A DNA stretch of 64,000 nt, taken from positions 124,001-188,000 of the forward strand of contig NZ_QBJD02000008.1 of assembly GCF_003057745.1 (NCBI RefSeq). Reading direction: 5' to 3'. This DNA comes from Enterobacter sp. RIT418. Its GTDB lineage: Bacteria > Pseudomonadota > Gammaproteobacteria > Enterobacterales > Enterobacteriaceae. Made by a program: the position numbers and the translations under genes. The notes beneath the pieces are model-generated. The model was not told the origin of the DNA. It did not search any database and worked only from the letters and a program-made list of their open reading frames with translations. Numbering within the stretch: position 1 is the stretch's first letter; each line of letters starts with the position of its first letter. Positions 9,800-21,225 of the stretch are shown in pieces.

Positions 9800-10327
9800 A
9801 TGAAACTCGTGCCTATGGTAAGTGGTGTGGCAATTGCGGTGGCGCTGTCCGCCTGTGCTGGTAAGAGTGCCGATGTGCCGGTGCCAACGGCAAGTCAAAA
9901 CGGGATCAATACCCTTTCACAGCAGGCCATTCAGCAACCGAATGTTTCCGGTACGGTCTGGATTAAACAGAAAGTAGCGCTGCCGCCGGACGCGGTATTA
10001 ACCGTTACGCTGTCTGATGCGTCGCTGGCCGATGCTCCTTCTAAAGTGCTGGCGCAGCGCGCGGTACGCACCGAAGGCAAGCAGGCACCGTTCAGCTTCG
10101 TGCTGCCCTATAATCCAGCGGACGTGAAGCCTAACGCACGCATCCTGTTAAGCGCTGCGGTGACGATTAACGATAAGCTGGTCTTCATTACCGACACGGT
10201 TCAGGAAGCTGTCAACCACGGCGGTACGAAGATTGACCTGAATCTGGTTCCGGTGCAGCAAACGGAAGTGCCGGTCGCGCCGCAGGGCAATCAGCCCTCT
10301 CTGCCAACGCCTCCGACTCAGCTTTAA
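9800..10327 (+). CDS. ybaY: YbaY family lipoprotein
   Basis: 175 residues with a lipoprotein signal peptide; the lipobox LSAC places the acylated Cys at about residue 19. Asp is not at +2, so outer-membrane sorting is expected. The body is a type III secretion pilotin-like beta domain (YbaY/YscW family: GTVWIKQKVALPPDAVLTVTL). The C-terminus is a proline/glutamine-rich tail. The function of YbaY is not established. Length is slightly below E. coli (190 aa), the difference lying in the tail. The ATG follows AAGGAG at a good distance. Confidence 0.9.
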   Translation: MKLVPMVSGVAIAVALSACAGKSADVPVPTASQNGINTLSQQAIQQPNVSGTVWIKQKVALPPDAVLTVTLSDASLADAPSKVLAQRAVRTEGKQAPFSFVLPYNPADVKPNARILLSAAVTINDKLVFITDTVQEAVNHGGTKIDLNLVPVQQTEVPVAPQGNQPSLPTPPTQL

Positions 10328-10357
10328 TCGCACAGCCCTCTTCTTCGGAAGGGGGCA

Positions 10358-10669
10358 TCAGTACACCCATCGATATTTCTGCAAATCAATTTTCCCGCCG
10401 CCCGAAACCTGCACGCCTTCTGAAAGCAGGGCCTGACGCTGGCGCTGCAGATCTGGACCGGTTAACGAAATCGCACCGTGGCGATTCACCACCCGATGCC
10501 AGGGCAAAGTGCTGCCTTCAGGCAACCTTTTCAGCACGCCCCCGACCTGCCGCGCCGCGCGCGGCGACCCTGCCAGACGAGCCACGTCGCCGTAGGTGGT
10601 GACATACCCTTCGGGAATTGAGGCGACAATCTGCCACACGCGCTGGGGGAATTTGTCCTGTTCGTCCAT
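10358..10669 (-). CDS. atl: Alkyltransferase-like protein Atl
   Basis: 103 residues matching the C-terminal DNA-binding domain of O6-methylguanine-DNA methyltransferases (PEGYVTTYGDVARLAG, helix-turn-helix SPRAARQVGGVL). The methyl-accepting Cys of the PCHR motif is Trp here (LPWHRVVNRHG), as in known ATL proteins. It therefore cannot repair directly; ATL proteins bind O6-alkylguanine, flip the base and recruit nucleotide excision repair. It is convergent with ybaY. Confidence 0.95.
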   Translation of the reverse strand: MDEQDKFPQRVWQIVASIPEGYVTTYGDVARLAGSPRAARQVGGVLKRLPEGSTLPWHRVVNRHGAISLTGPDLQRQRQALLSEGVQVSGGGKIDLQKYRWVY

Positions 10670-10836
10670 GGGGGCTCCTGTCTGGCGGTTTACGGCGCTA
10701 CGATCGGCAAAAGTGAGATATTACCTGATTACAACGCAAGTTTGCGCAATAAACCAGCATCCAGATGCCGTCGGCTTGCAATTGCCGGGCGGCATAGCGA
10801 TAATGCGGCTGCGCGTTGGTTAACAACGCTCTCAAT

Positions 10837-10950
10837 GGGGGCTCTGTTGGTTCTCCCGCAACGCTACTCTGTTCACCAGGTCAGGTCCGGAAGGAAGCAG
10901 CCAGGGCAGACGACGTGTGTGCCGGGATGTAGCTGGCAGGGCCCCCACCC
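10837..10950 (+). ncRNA. ffs: 4.5S RNA (signal recognition particle RNA)
   Basis: This 114-nt sequence is almost identical to E. coli ffs. It begins GGGGGCTCTG and ends GGGCCCCCACCC, whose ends pair. The conserved apical domain with the GGAAGGAAGCAGCC tetraloop/symmetric-loop region that binds Ffh and FtsY is intact. The mature RNA is the scaffold of the bacterial SRP. It sits after atl as in E. coli, but the usual downstream neighbour ybaA is replaced by an accessory block. Confidence 0.98.
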
Positions 10951-11219
10951 ATTTCGGCCCTCCGTATGCATTCTCCTTGCTTTGCTATTTCCTTTATTTT
11001 TTCATGGATAATTAATCCATAGCGTAATCATGGTTATTGAATTAATATTTAATATATTATTCATTCGCCTGAAATATTTCTGTCATAAAGATGAAATAAA
11101 AGCGTGCCATTTTATATTTGGCCGTAATTTCTCCGTCATAATCAAAAAATATATGTCTGGATTACCGCCTCACGTTCGTGTATTTAATTAAGCACTTATT
11201 CCGAAGGGAAGTGACCATC

Positions 11220-11471
11220 ATGGCGACTGCGGTATTAAACGTTAAAATCGATGAAGCGCTAAAAGAAAGACTTCGCCACTACGCTGAAGTGAACAATGAA
11301 AACCTTAGCGTGACCACAGAGAAGCTGCTGCTGCTGGCGTTTGAAGCGGAAGCAGAGGCGGGAGTATCGGAAGAGGATATCGACAATCAGCATACGGAAG
11401 AAGAGAGTGTTTCTCCATTTACTCCTAAAGAAATCAAGGCACTGCGTAAACTTCTGAAGAAGAGAAAATGA
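11220..11471 (+). CDS. Small ribbon-helix-helix-like protein, first gene of a two-gene operon
   Basis: 83 residues. The N-terminus (MATAVLNVKIDEALKERLRH) reads like the beta strand and first helix of a ribbon-helix-helix or RelB/DinJ-type DNA-binding domain. An acidic linker follows, then a basic C-terminal helix (KEIKALRKLLKKRK). I do not recognise the family. The ATG at 11220 has GAAGGGAAG upstream, so a longer frame from 11178 is rejected. It overlaps the next gene by 4 nt (ATGA). The surrounding ~260 bp upstream is AT-rich and unlike the backbone, suggesting horizontal acquisition. An antitoxin-type role is a guess based on layout only. Confidence 0.6.
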   Translation: MATAVLNVKIDEALKERLRHYAEVNNENLSVTTEKLLLLAFEAEAEAGVSEEDIDNQHTEEESVSPFTPKEIKALRKLLKKRK

Positions 11472-11683
11472 AACAACAACCGTCAAACGCCCACGACTAC
11501 AAAGAAGCCTGCGATCTTTTACGCTCGGGCTATGTTAAACACGTCCGGCTTGACTGGAACGTCGGAAGCGATGAGTTCTTTCGAATTGCGTCGGACTGGT
11601 GTGACACCGGTGCAAAAATAAAGAAAGACGGGGATAATTTTGTTATTTCCCTGAAAGGTTTCCCTATTCCTCCTCAGCACTGA
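11468..11683 (+). CDS. Small protein of unknown function, second gene of the operon
   Basis: 71 residues, soluble, with no signal or membrane segment, rich in aromatic and charged residues (motif VKHVRLDWNVGSDEFFRIASDWC). Its start codon overlaps the stop of the preceding gene (ATGA), so the two are translationally coupled. Size and order (small DNA-binding-like protein first, small soluble protein second) resemble type II toxin-antitoxin operons. No catalytic signature of HicA, RelE, MazF or VapC is visible. Function unknown. Confidence 0.55.
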   Translation: MKQQPSNAHDYKEACDLLRSGYVKHVRLDWNVGSDEFFRIASDWCDTGAKIKKDGDNFVISLKGFPIPPQH

Positions 11684-11696
11684 CCCCATGCCGGTG

Positions 11697-11734
11697 AAAA
11701 CGGCTGACTGCACCTGCTTCAGTCAGCCGTTTTT
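11697..11734 (+). terminator. Terminator between the small operon and yczR
   Basis: A long stem, AAAACGGCTGACTG paired with CAGTCAGCCGTTTT, with a short loop and trailing T residues. It lies between convergent genes and may work in both directions. Confidence 0.85.
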
Positions 11735-11744
11735 ATGCTTTATT

Positions 11745-13166
11745 TCATACGAAACTTCGCTTAATAGCGGGGGCGGCGTTATTAAGCGCCAGCCACAGCG
11801 GTTTGATTCTTAACAGCGCCTGCTCTAATTCCTCTGACGGAAGTGAAAAGGGCATACGCAAATAACGATCGAACGCGCCCGAAAGACCAAACCGCGTCCC
11901 GGTACCCAGGTTAATGCCAATCGTTTCTGCACGCGCCGCTAGCTGCGTGGCCTGCATGCCGGGCAGCGCAATCCAGTAGGAAAGGCCGCCTTCAGCCTCG
12001 TCAAACGTCCAGTCGGGAAAATGCTCGCGCAGCAGTTCCCGGCACCGGTTGCGCCGTTCTGCCAGCATGTTTCGGCGCGCGGGGAGAAATTCGTCGCCGT
12101 GCTCAATCAGCCACTGCGTGGCCAGCTGCTCCAGCAGGGGTGAGCCTAAATCCAGCGTATCGCGCGTCTGGACCAGCGTCGCAATCGTACGCGACGAGGC
12201 GCGGATCCAGCCAAGACGTAATCCTCCCCAGAAGCTTTTGCCCGTTGAGCCGAGCGTGATAACCGTGGCCTCAGGATTAAAAGAGGCCAGCGGCGGCGGC
12301 GGGGGAGCATCAAACCACAGGTCCACCATCGTTTCATCCACCACCAGCGCGGTGCGTGTTTGTGCCGCAATGTCCGCTACCGCCTGACGGGTGGGAACGT
12401 CCATGCAGCGGCCCGTCGGATTATGAAAATCAGGCATCAGGTAGGCCAGGCGGGGAGCCGTCTGGGCGATGGTGGCGGCGAAGCCATCGGTATCCCATCC
12501 TTTTTCGGGCAGTGAGACGCCAACCGGGCGGCAAAGCGCCCCCTGAATGGCGGCAATTGCCAGCGCGTAGGTGGGATGATCGACCACGACGCGGTCGCCT
12601 GGGCCGGTCATCATCCGCAAGACCAGCGCAAAGCCGCTGACCGCGCCGTTCACCACCATCACCTCATCCGGCCGCGTTGGCAGCCCGCGCGCGGTGTAGC
12701 GGGCGGCAATCGCCTCGCGCAGGGCGGGCAATCCCAGCTGATCGTAACCCGTTAGCGTCAGGTGCTGCGCAAGCATCGTCAGCGCGTGGCTGTAGGCCTG
12801 GTGAATTTCAGGACCGGCGCCGAGCGCTGCGGTGGAAAGATCCAGCGCCGCGCTGGCGGTTGAAAGCGTGGGGACGGCGTGCGAGTCCGGTAAAATCACG
12901 CGCGACCCGCTGCCGTGGCGACTTTCGAGATAGCCTTCTTCACGCAGGAGCCCGAGGGCGCTACTTATTGTGGTGCGGCTGACCTCCAGCGCGGCGGCAA
13001 GCTCCCGCTCGCCCGGCAGGCGCGTGTGCAGCGCCAGCCTGCCGTCCAGAATGAGCATGCGCAGCGCGTCCGCCAGCTGGCGCCACAGCGGCGTGCGGGA
13101 ACCGGGGTGCTGCCAGTTGCCCAGCAGGCGCACCAAAGACTGACTACCGAAACGACGAGCTGACAT
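11745..13166 (-). CDS. yczR: MocR-family transcriptional regulator YczR
   Basis: About 473 residues: an N-terminal GntR-type winged helix (LPGERELAAALEVSRTTISSAL) joined to a fold-type I aminotransferase-like domain. The PLP lysine lies in STGKSFWGGLR and a conserved region reads PDFHNPTGRCM. MocR regulators use PLP as a ligand rather than for catalysis. It is divergent from yczE, the pairing that defines YczR. I set the start at the ATG at 13166; the frame extends to 13202, but that extension would place the inverted repeat at 13172-13193 inside the coding region. Confidence 0.88.
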   Translation of the reverse strand: MSARRFGSQSLVRLLGNWQHPGSRTPLWRQLADALRMLILDGRLALHTRLPGERELAAALEVSRTTISSALGLLREEGYLESRHGSGSRVILPDSHAVPTLSTASAALDLSTAALGAGPEIHQAYSHALTMLAQHLTLTGYDQLGLPALREAIAARYTARGLPTRPDEVMVVNGAVSGFALVLRMMTGPGDRVVVDHPTYALAIAAIQGALCRPVGVSLPEKGWDTDGFAATIAQTAPRLAYLMPDFHNPTGRCMDVPTRQAVADIAAQTRTALVVDETMVDLWFDAPPPPPLASFNPEATVITLGSTGKSFWGGLRLGWIRASSRTIATLVQTRDTLDLGSPLLEQLATQWLIEHGDEFLPARRNMLAERRNRCRELLREHFPDWTFDEAEGGLSYWIALPGMQATQLAARAETIGINLGTGTRFGLSGAFDRYLRMPFSLPSEELEQALLRIKPLWLALNNAAPAIKRSFV

Positions 13167-13171
13167 ATGCA

Positions 13172-13193
13172 GTCCACTATTTGAAAACTGGAC
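13172..13193. promoter_or_regulatory. Inverted repeat between yczR and yczE, candidate YczR operator
   Basis: GTCCA-N12-TGGAC forms a 22-bp imperfect palindrome directly upstream of the chosen yczR start and 59 bp upstream of yczE. A MocR protein autoregulating and controlling the divergent gene would be expected to bind here. Binding is inferred. Confidence 0.4.
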
Positions 13194-13251
13194 ATTAATC
13201 ATAGAGCCATTTTCACCGATGATGAAAGCCTGGTTTTTGGGAGAAGAAAAA

Positions 13252-13863
13252 ATGGTACGTCGTCTGATTCAGCTTTACGTCGGCCTGGGGCTTTACGGCC
13301 TGTCGACCGCGATGTTTATCCGCTCCGATCTGGGCGTCGATCCGTGGGATGTTTTTCATCTGGGCGTGGCGCTACAGCTGGGCGTGAGCATCGGCACGGT
13401 GATCATCGTGACGGGGGCGCTGGTCCTGCTGCTGTGGATCCCGCTGCGGCAGATGCCCGGTCTTGGAACGATCAGTAACGTCATCTGCATTGGCCTCGCG
13501 GCGGATGCGTCGATGGCGCTGATCCCGGACATCGCCTCGCTGCCGATCCGCATCGCGCTGTTAGTCTCGGGGATCGTCGTGAATGCGATCGCCACCGGGA
13601 TGTATATCGGTGCGGGGTTTGGCGCGGGGCCGAGAGACGGCCTGATGACCGGCATGCACGCCCGCTTCGGCTGGTCGATTCGCGTGGTGCGCACGGCCAT
13701 TGAGGTCTCCGTACTGCTGATCGGCTGTGTGCTGGGCGGAACGTTCGGGGTCGGAACGGTGCTGTACGCGCTGACCATCGGTCCGCTCATCCAGCTCTGC
13801 CTGCCGTGGTTCCGGCAAAAGCCGAGGGTGCAGGTGGTAGCTGAACCCGAGCGCATTGTTTAA
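13252..13863 (+). CDS. yczE: YczE/YitT-family integral membrane protein
   Basis: About 203 residues with five predicted transmembrane segments and the family motifs GLGLYGLSTAMFIRSDLGVDPWDVF and GFGAGPRDGLMTG. The start at 13252 follows GGGAGAAG; a longer frame from 13219 has no comparable Shine-Dalgarno. Members are inner-membrane proteins, some proposed as transporters, but no substrate is established. It is divergent from its likely regulator yczR. A lac-type operator begins one base after its stop codon. Confidence 0.88.
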   Translation: MVRRLIQLYVGLGLYGLSTAMFIRSDLGVDPWDVFHLGVALQLGVSIGTVIIVTGALVLLLWIPLRQMPGLGTISNVICIGLAADASMALIPDIASLPIRIALLVSGIVVNAIATGMYIGAGFGAGPRDGLMTGMHARFGWSIRVVRTAIEVSVLLIGCVLGGTFGVGTVLYALTIGPLIQLCLPWFRQKPRVQVVAEPERIV

Positions 13864-13884
13864 TTCTGCGAAGCGCTCACATGC
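13864..13884 (-). promoter_or_regulatory. lac-type operator upstream of lacI
   Basis: On the minus strand this 21-bp site shares TGTGAGC-G-CTTCGCA with the lacZ operator at 15085-15105. It sits about 57 bp before the lacI start, where it would allow autorepression and DNA looping to the lacZ operator about 1.2 kb away. Confidence 0.8.
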
Positions 13885-13940
13885 TTTAACAGCGTGCCTG
13901 TGCCAGAATGGCGGAATCTCTTCTGGCGATGCAGGTACGC

Positions 13941-15011
13941 ATGAAAGCTATCACTCTCTATGACGTGGCCCGCCTGGCGGGCGTCTCTTATCAAACGGTT
14001 TCCCGCGTGCTTAACGGCGCGGAGCACGTGTCTGAACGAACGCGCGAAAAGGTGCAGCGGGCCATGGCGGAGCTGCACTACGTGCCTAACCGCGGCGCGC
14101 AGCAGCTGGCGGGCAAGCGCAGCCGCACGCTGGGGCTGATCGCTACCGATCTGGCCCTGCACGCTCCGTCGCAAATTGTCTCGGCGGTAAAATCCCGCGC
14201 GGTTGAGCGGGGGGCAAGCGTGCTGATCTCCATGGTGGAATCTGCCGAACAGTGCCTGGCCGCGCTGCAGGAGCTGCTGTCGCAGCGGGTAGAAGCGCTG
14301 CTGGTGAACGTTCCGCTGGAGGATGCGCACGCCGAGGCGCTGCGCGAGATGGCTTCGCCGGTTCCGGTACTGTTTCTGGACGTTGCGCCGACGGCGCGGG
14401 TTCACAGCCTGATTTTCAACGCGGACGAAGGGGCGAGGCTAGGCGTGCAGCACCTGCTCGGCCTCGGCCATCAGCGAATTGCGCTGCTGGGCGGGCCGGA
14501 AAGCTCGGTTTCCGCACGGGCGCGCCTGGCGGGCTGGAAAGCGGCGCTGGGCCAGGCCGGGCTAGAGCCCGCGGGGATAGCCAGCGGCGACTGGAGCGCA
14601 GCATCCGGTTATGAAAAGGGGCACCTCCTGCTTTCGGGAGTAATGCATCCGGAGGCTATCCTGGTGGCTAACGATCAGATGGCGCTGGGCGTGATGCGCG
14701 CCTGCGCGGAAAAGGGGCTGGCGGTTCCCGGGCAAATCTCCATCGTTGGCTTTGACGATACGGCAGACAGCGCGTGGTTTTCTCCGCCGCTGACCACGGT
14801 GCGCCAGGCGTTTCGCGAAGCGGGTATGCGCAGCGTCGAGTGGCTTTTGGCGCCAGTCAACGTTGACCGCTGCTGGCAGGTTCAGCTTCCCGTTACGCTG
14901 GTCGCGCGCCATTCTTCTGCGCCCCGGGGGGCAGGGCAGGCCGATCGTGAAGCGCTTGCGCAACAGCTCCGCAGCCTGGCTGCCCTCGCCGAGCAGCTGG
15001 CGCGGGAATAA
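13941..15011 (+). CDS. lacI: Lac repressor LacI
   Basis: 356 residues. The N-terminal helix-turn-helix is KAITLYDVARLAGVSYQTVSRVLN (recognition helix YQTVSRV, identical to E. coli LacI). Then come the hinge helix (NRGAQQLAGK), the periplasmic-binding-protein core and a C-terminal leucine-rich tail (LAQQLRSLAALAEQLA) that should form the tetramerisation bundle. Because the recognition helix is E. coli-like, lac-type operators are expected, and two are present. The ATG at 13941 aligns with E. coli LacI; a frame opening at 13908 is less likely. Confidence 0.93.
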   Translation: MKAITLYDVARLAGVSYQTVSRVLNGAEHVSERTREKVQRAMAELHYVPNRGAQQLAGKRSRTLGLIATDLALHAPSQIVSAVKSRAVERGASVLISMVESAEQCLAALQELLSQRVEALLVNVPLEDAHAEALREMASPVPVLFLDVAPTARVHSLIFNADEGARLGVQHLLGLGHQRIALLGGPESSVSARARLAGWKAALGQAGLEPAGIASGDWSAASGYEKGHLLLSGVMHPEAILVANDQMALGVMRACAEKGLAVPGQISIVGFDDTADSAWFSPPLTTVRQAFREAGMRSVEWLLAPVNVDRCWQVQLPVTLVARHSSAPRGAGQADREALAQQLRSLAALAEQLARE

Positions 15012-15013
15012 GA

Positions 15014-15035
15014 CTTTGTGATCTGACTCGCTTCA
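15014..15035 (+). promoter_or_regulatory. CRP-cAMP site of the lacZ promoter
   Basis: TGTGA-N6-TCGCT, with a perfect left half and a degenerate right half, is centred near -61 relative to the predicted lacZ start. This is the same geometry as the E. coli lac CRP site. Confidence 0.7.
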
Positions 15036-15049
15036 TTGCACGCGCGCGC

Positions 15050-15078
15050 TTTACCGCACGAGATTATCAGGGCATGTT
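15050..15078 (+). promoter_or_regulatory. lacZ promoter
   Basis: -35 TTTACC (15050-15055) and -10 CATGTT (15073-15078) are separated by 17 bp. They align base for base with the weak E. coli lac promoter (TTTACA / TATGTT). Transcription should start near 15085, at the operator edge, and need CRP help. Confidence 0.7.
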
Positions 15079-15084
15079 GCATCA

Positions 15085-18206
<3,122 letters not shown>

Positions 18207-18226
18207 CCGGGAACGCTCCGCCGCCG

Positions 18227-19795
18227 TCAGGACTGCGGCGGCGGGGCGAGTTTGTGCTCTGCCCAGAAAATATATTCCACTTTTGGCAGCGCCCTGCTGA
18301 AATACCAGCCTTGCCCGTACTGCACGCCGTGGCGGCGCAGCCAGGCAAGCTGGCCTTCCGTTTCAATGCCTTCTGCCACCATGGTCAGCTTCAGCGATTT
18401 TGCCATCTCGATAATGTGCGGCGTCACGTTTTTGTATTCCAGCGCGTTCACGAAGGACTTATCGATCTTCAGCGTATCAACGTCCAGGTCCTGCAGATAG
18501 CTCAGGCTGGAATAACCGGTGCCGAAATCGTCGATGTAAACGGCATGGCCCGCGCGGCGAAACGCGGCGATGGCCGGGGCGCTCACTTTTGGAGCGGCAA
18601 AACCGCGTTCGGTGAGTTCAAGAGCAATCTGCCCGGGGTGAACGCCCCATTTGTTCAGAAGGCCGTGCATCAGCGGCAGCAGCCTGCCGGAGGTTAAATC
18701 CGCGGGGGCGAGATTGATAGAGATGTGCTGGTCCGGGTGTAAATGCAGCCAGCTTCCCATGTCTTCGAAGACTTTTTCGATAACGAGCTCGGTGAGCTGC
18801 GAAATCAGCCCCGTCTGCTCCGCCAGCGGAACGAAGATATCCGGTGAAAGATAGCTCCCGTCAGGCTGAGGCCAGCGGGCGAGAGCCTCTGCGCCGGCGA
18901 TTTTACCGCTGCCGAGCGCCACGATGGGCTGATAGTTCACGATGAAATCACGGCTAGCGATCGCGTCCAGCAGGCGATTACGCGGGGATTGCAGGCGGCG
19001 CAGGATCCGCAGCACGAAGAGCGCGGCGATCAGGCTAACGAGCACGCCGAAGGGGAGCCAGAAAATCAGCTGTTTGTGCCAGCTTTCGGCCAGCGGTTTT
19101 AAAGGCGCCCACGCGATAACGGCGATGCCCAGCTCCGGGATGGTCTTGCGGATATACATTGCGCCAGCATACTCAAGCTGCGCCAGCCCTTTGCTTTCCA
19201 TGAGCTGCTTAACGTGCTGGCTAAGCTCGCTGCTGCTGGCGAAAACCAGATGGCTGGTGCTGCCTATCAGGGCGGCGTCGATGACGACCGTTCCGAAAGG
19301 AATCACGTCCACAAGCGATGCCGGATCGATCATGACCAGGTAATTTCCTTTCCCCAGCACGGCCATGTAGTGATGAAACCCGAGATCGTTTTGCGGCGTA
19401 ATCCAGGCGCTGAAACCGTCGGAGGTGTGGCGCATAGGCGGTGGGAACGGTGCGCTTCTGCTGCTCTGCTCCAGAGAGGAGCAGATCGGCCTGCGGTTTT
19501 CGACGTAAATGGCTTCCTGAATATAGCGGCGGGAAAAGGCGACCTGGCGTATCTCCCGTAGGTGCTGACGACTGCACGGGACGCCTTTGGACCGCTGCAG
19601 CTGCGTTAGGGCATCTTTTGCCTGATCAACAACTTTGTCCGTGCGCAGCAGCACGCGTGATGCGTAATTATCAAGCGTATCAATAAATTCCTCTTCTGCC
19701 TGGAGATGTGCCAGCCAGATGCTCAGGCAGATGGGGATCAGTACGGACAAGATCAAAATCCCTGTGACCAGGCTGACCAGATGTCGGGTTTTCAT
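18227..19795 (-). CDS. pdeB: c-di-GMP phosphodiesterase PdeB (CSS-motif EAL protein)
   Basis: 522 residues. An N-terminal membrane helix (residues ~8-28), a periplasmic CSS sensor domain with Cys in GVPCSRQ and the CSS triplet in RPICSSLE, and a second membrane helix near residue 245 precede a C-terminal EAL domain. The EAL motif (GAEALARW), DDFGTGYSSLSYL and KIDKSFV are intact, so it should cleave c-di-GMP. Disulfide state in the periplasm usually controls this family. It matches E. coli ylaB/pdeB in position and architecture. Confidence 0.92.
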   Translation of the reverse strand: MKTRHLVSLVTGILILSVLIPICLSIWLAHLQAEEEFIDTLDNYASRVLLRTDKVVDQAKDALTQLQRSKGVPCSRQHLREIRQVAFSRRYIQEAIYVENRRPICSSLEQSSRSAPFPPPMRHTSDGFSAWITPQNDLGFHHYMAVLGKGNYLVMIDPASLVDVIPFGTVVIDAALIGSTSHLVFASSSELSQHVKQLMESKGLAQLEYAGAMYIRKTIPELGIAVIAWAPLKPLAESWHKQLIFWLPFGVLVSLIAALFVLRILRRLQSPRNRLLDAIASRDFIVNYQPIVALGSGKIAGAEALARWPQPDGSYLSPDIFVPLAEQTGLISQLTELVIEKVFEDMGSWLHLHPDQHISINLAPADLTSGRLLPLMHGLLNKWGVHPGQIALELTERGFAAPKVSAPAIAAFRRAGHAVYIDDFGTGYSSLSYLQDLDVDTLKIDKSFVNALEYKNVTPHIIEMAKSLKLTMVAEGIETEGQLAWLRRHGVQYGQGWYFSRALPKVEYIFWAEHKLAPPPQS

Positions 19796-19978
19796 GCTGC
19801 CGTTCCTTCCTCTTGTGCCCGCTCCCGGGCAGCGACGACGTTTGCCTGAGGAGAAATAATTTCACCGTGAAATGATACAGTTATAGCATGAGAAAACATT
19901 GATCCTATAGCGGAGGCAGGGGATCGATAGCTGTTCTCGATCGAGAGGGGGTTGTTTTTGGCCAAAAGCTTCGTTATT

Positions 19979-20003
19979 CTTTTGTTATGTTATAACAAAA
20001 CAA
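19979..20003 (+). promoter_or_regulatory. Zur box upstream of the L31B-L36B operon
   Basis: An AT-rich dyad centred on GTTATGTTATAACA-AAAC, 10-30 bp upstream of the rpmE2 ATG, matches the Zur consensus (GTTATANTATAAC type). Release of Zur at low zinc would switch on the zinc-free ribosomal paralogues. Confidence 0.8.
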
Positions 20004-20013
20004 AGGGCCCATT

Positions 20014-20274
20014 ATGAAACCGAATATTCATCCTGCCTATCGCACCGTGGTTTTCCACGACACCAGCGCCAACGAATATTTCAAAGTCGGTTCAACGATC
20101 AAAACCGACCGCGAAATTGAGCTCGACGGTGAAACCTATCCCTATATCACCATCGAGGTGTCATCAAAATCGCATCCGTACTATACCGGCAAGCAGAAGA
20201 CCTTTTCGACGGAAGGCAGCGCGGCCCGCTTCCGCCAGCGCTTTGGCGGCTTTCTTAACGCGAAGCGAGGTTAA
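20014..20274 (+). CDS. rpmE2: 50S ribosomal protein L31 type B (zinc-independent)
   Basis: 86 residues, matching E. coli YkgM. It lacks the CxxC zinc ligands of type A L31 and carries the type-B insertion and the conserved [14 protein letters not shown] stretch. It replaces L31 on ribosomes during zinc starvation, freeing zinc. It heads a two-gene operon with the L36 paralogue directly after a Zur-type box. Confidence 0.97.
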   Translation: MKPNIHPAYRTVVFHDTSANEYFKVGSTIKTDREIELDGETYPYITIEVSSKSHPYYTGKQKTFSTEGSAARFRQRFGGFLNAKRG

Positions 20275-20276
20275 TC

Positions 20277-20417
20277 ATGCAGGTACTTAACTCGCTGCGC
20301 AGCGCAAAACAGCGCCATCCCGACTGCCAGATCGTTAAGCGCAAAGGACGCCTGTACGTTATTTGTAAGTCTAATCCGCGTTTTAAAGCGGTGCAGGGAC
20401 GTAAAAAAAGACGCTAA
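20277..20417 (+). CDS. rpmJ2: 50S ribosomal protein L36 type B (zinc-independent)
   Basis: 46 residues beginning [14 protein letters not shown] and ending GRKKRR, matching E. coli YkgO. The single remaining DCQIV cysteine and CKSN cysteine do not form the four-ligand zinc site of RpmJ. The start codon is 2 nt after the rpmE2 stop, so the two are translated together. The end overlaps the convergent GNAT gene by 4 nt. Confidence 0.96.
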   Translation: MQVLNSLRSAKQRHPDCQIVKRKGRLYVICKSNPRFKAVQGRKKRR

Positions 20418-21124
20418 ATGCGCGCTTCACGCCAGCTCTCCAGGGTTTTTCGCTGCTTGCCATCGTCGGTAAAATTGTCGTTGGCAAGCCAGCGTTGAAA
20501 CGCCTGCGAAATTCGCGGCCACTCGCTGTCGATAATCGAAAACCAGTCCGTATCCCGGTTGTGGCCCTTCACGACCAGCGCCTGACGGAAACGCCCTTCA
20601 TACTGAAACCCCAGACGCAGCGCCGCGCGACGGGAAGGTTCGTTCAGGCTGTTACATTTCCACTCGTAGCGACGATAGCCCAGCGTATCGAACGCGTACT
20701 GCATCAGCAGAAACTGCGCTTCTGTCGACATCGGCGTACGGCTAAGCAGGGGCGAAAAATGCACGTGTCCCACTTCGACCACGCCGTTTTGTGGATCGAT
20801 GCGCATCAGCGCGAGCGTTCCCACGGGGGCCTGGGTTTTATTATCGATCACGGTGAAATGGATCGGATCGGGCAGTTCGCACACGCTCGCGACCCAGCGG
20901 GTGAACTCGCCCGGGGTGGCGTCCGGCTCGCGAAGCAGCCAGGTCCAGCTACGGGTATCTTCAGCCAGCCGATAGGCGTTAAACAGCGCGTCGGCATGCG
21001 CCACGCTCAGCGGCTCAAGCCGACAGTAACGCCCGCTTAGCGTTACGCGGGAGGGGTGAGGGCGCGGCTGCCAGTCAAAAAGCGCTTCGCCCACGGGCTG
21101 TCCAAATTCATTTAACGTATTCAT
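20414..21124 (-). CDS. GNAT-family N-acetyltransferase
   Basis: 236 residues of the RimJ/RimL-like acetyltransferase_3 fold: [16 protein letters not shown] near the N-terminus, a central [20 protein letters not shown] acetyl-CoA region and C-terminal [27 protein letters not shown]. It is predicted to acetylate a protein N-terminus or small amine in the cytoplasm; the substrate is unknown. It is divergent from a MocR-type regulator, a common pairing in which the regulator controls the neighbour. Confidence 0.85.
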   Translation of the reverse strand: MNTLNEFGQPVGEALFDWQPRPHPSRVTLSGRYCRLEPLSVAHADALFNAYRLAEDTRSWTWLLREPDATPGEFTRWVASVCELPDPIHFTVIDNKTQAPVGTLALMRIDPQNGVVEVGHVHFSPLLSRTPMSTEAQFLLMQYAFDTLGYRRYEWKCNSLNEPSRRAALRLGFQYEGRFRQALVVKGHNRDTDWFSIIDSEWPRISQAFQRWLANDNFTDDGKQRKTLESWREARI

Positions 21125-21185
21125 TTTTAACTCTCATTGGGAGGGGAAGAACGCCAGATTATGGAAAATCTGGTTCCTTAAAAAG

Positions 21186-21211
21186 CACCACCGGCGTATG
21201 TTCTGGTGGTA
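21186..21211. promoter_or_regulatory. Inverted repeat between the GNAT and MocR genes, candidate operator
   Basis: ACCACCGG and CTGGTGGT flank an 8-bp spacer. TCTGGT also recurs as a direct repeat about 34 bp apart. The site lies just upstream of the MocR-type gene and could serve both divergent promoters. Inferred only. Confidence 0.4.
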
Positions 21212-21225
21212 CCACGGAGAGAAAA

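Noticed and set aside
10358-10669. Active O6-methylguanine-DNA methyltransferase
   Set aside because: The active-site Cys is Trp (PWHR), so it is an alkyltransferase-like protein, not a repair enzyme.
11468-11683. HicA-type toxin
   Set aside because: Size fits, but the glycine-rich loop with catalytic His of HicA is missing, so no toxin family was assigned.
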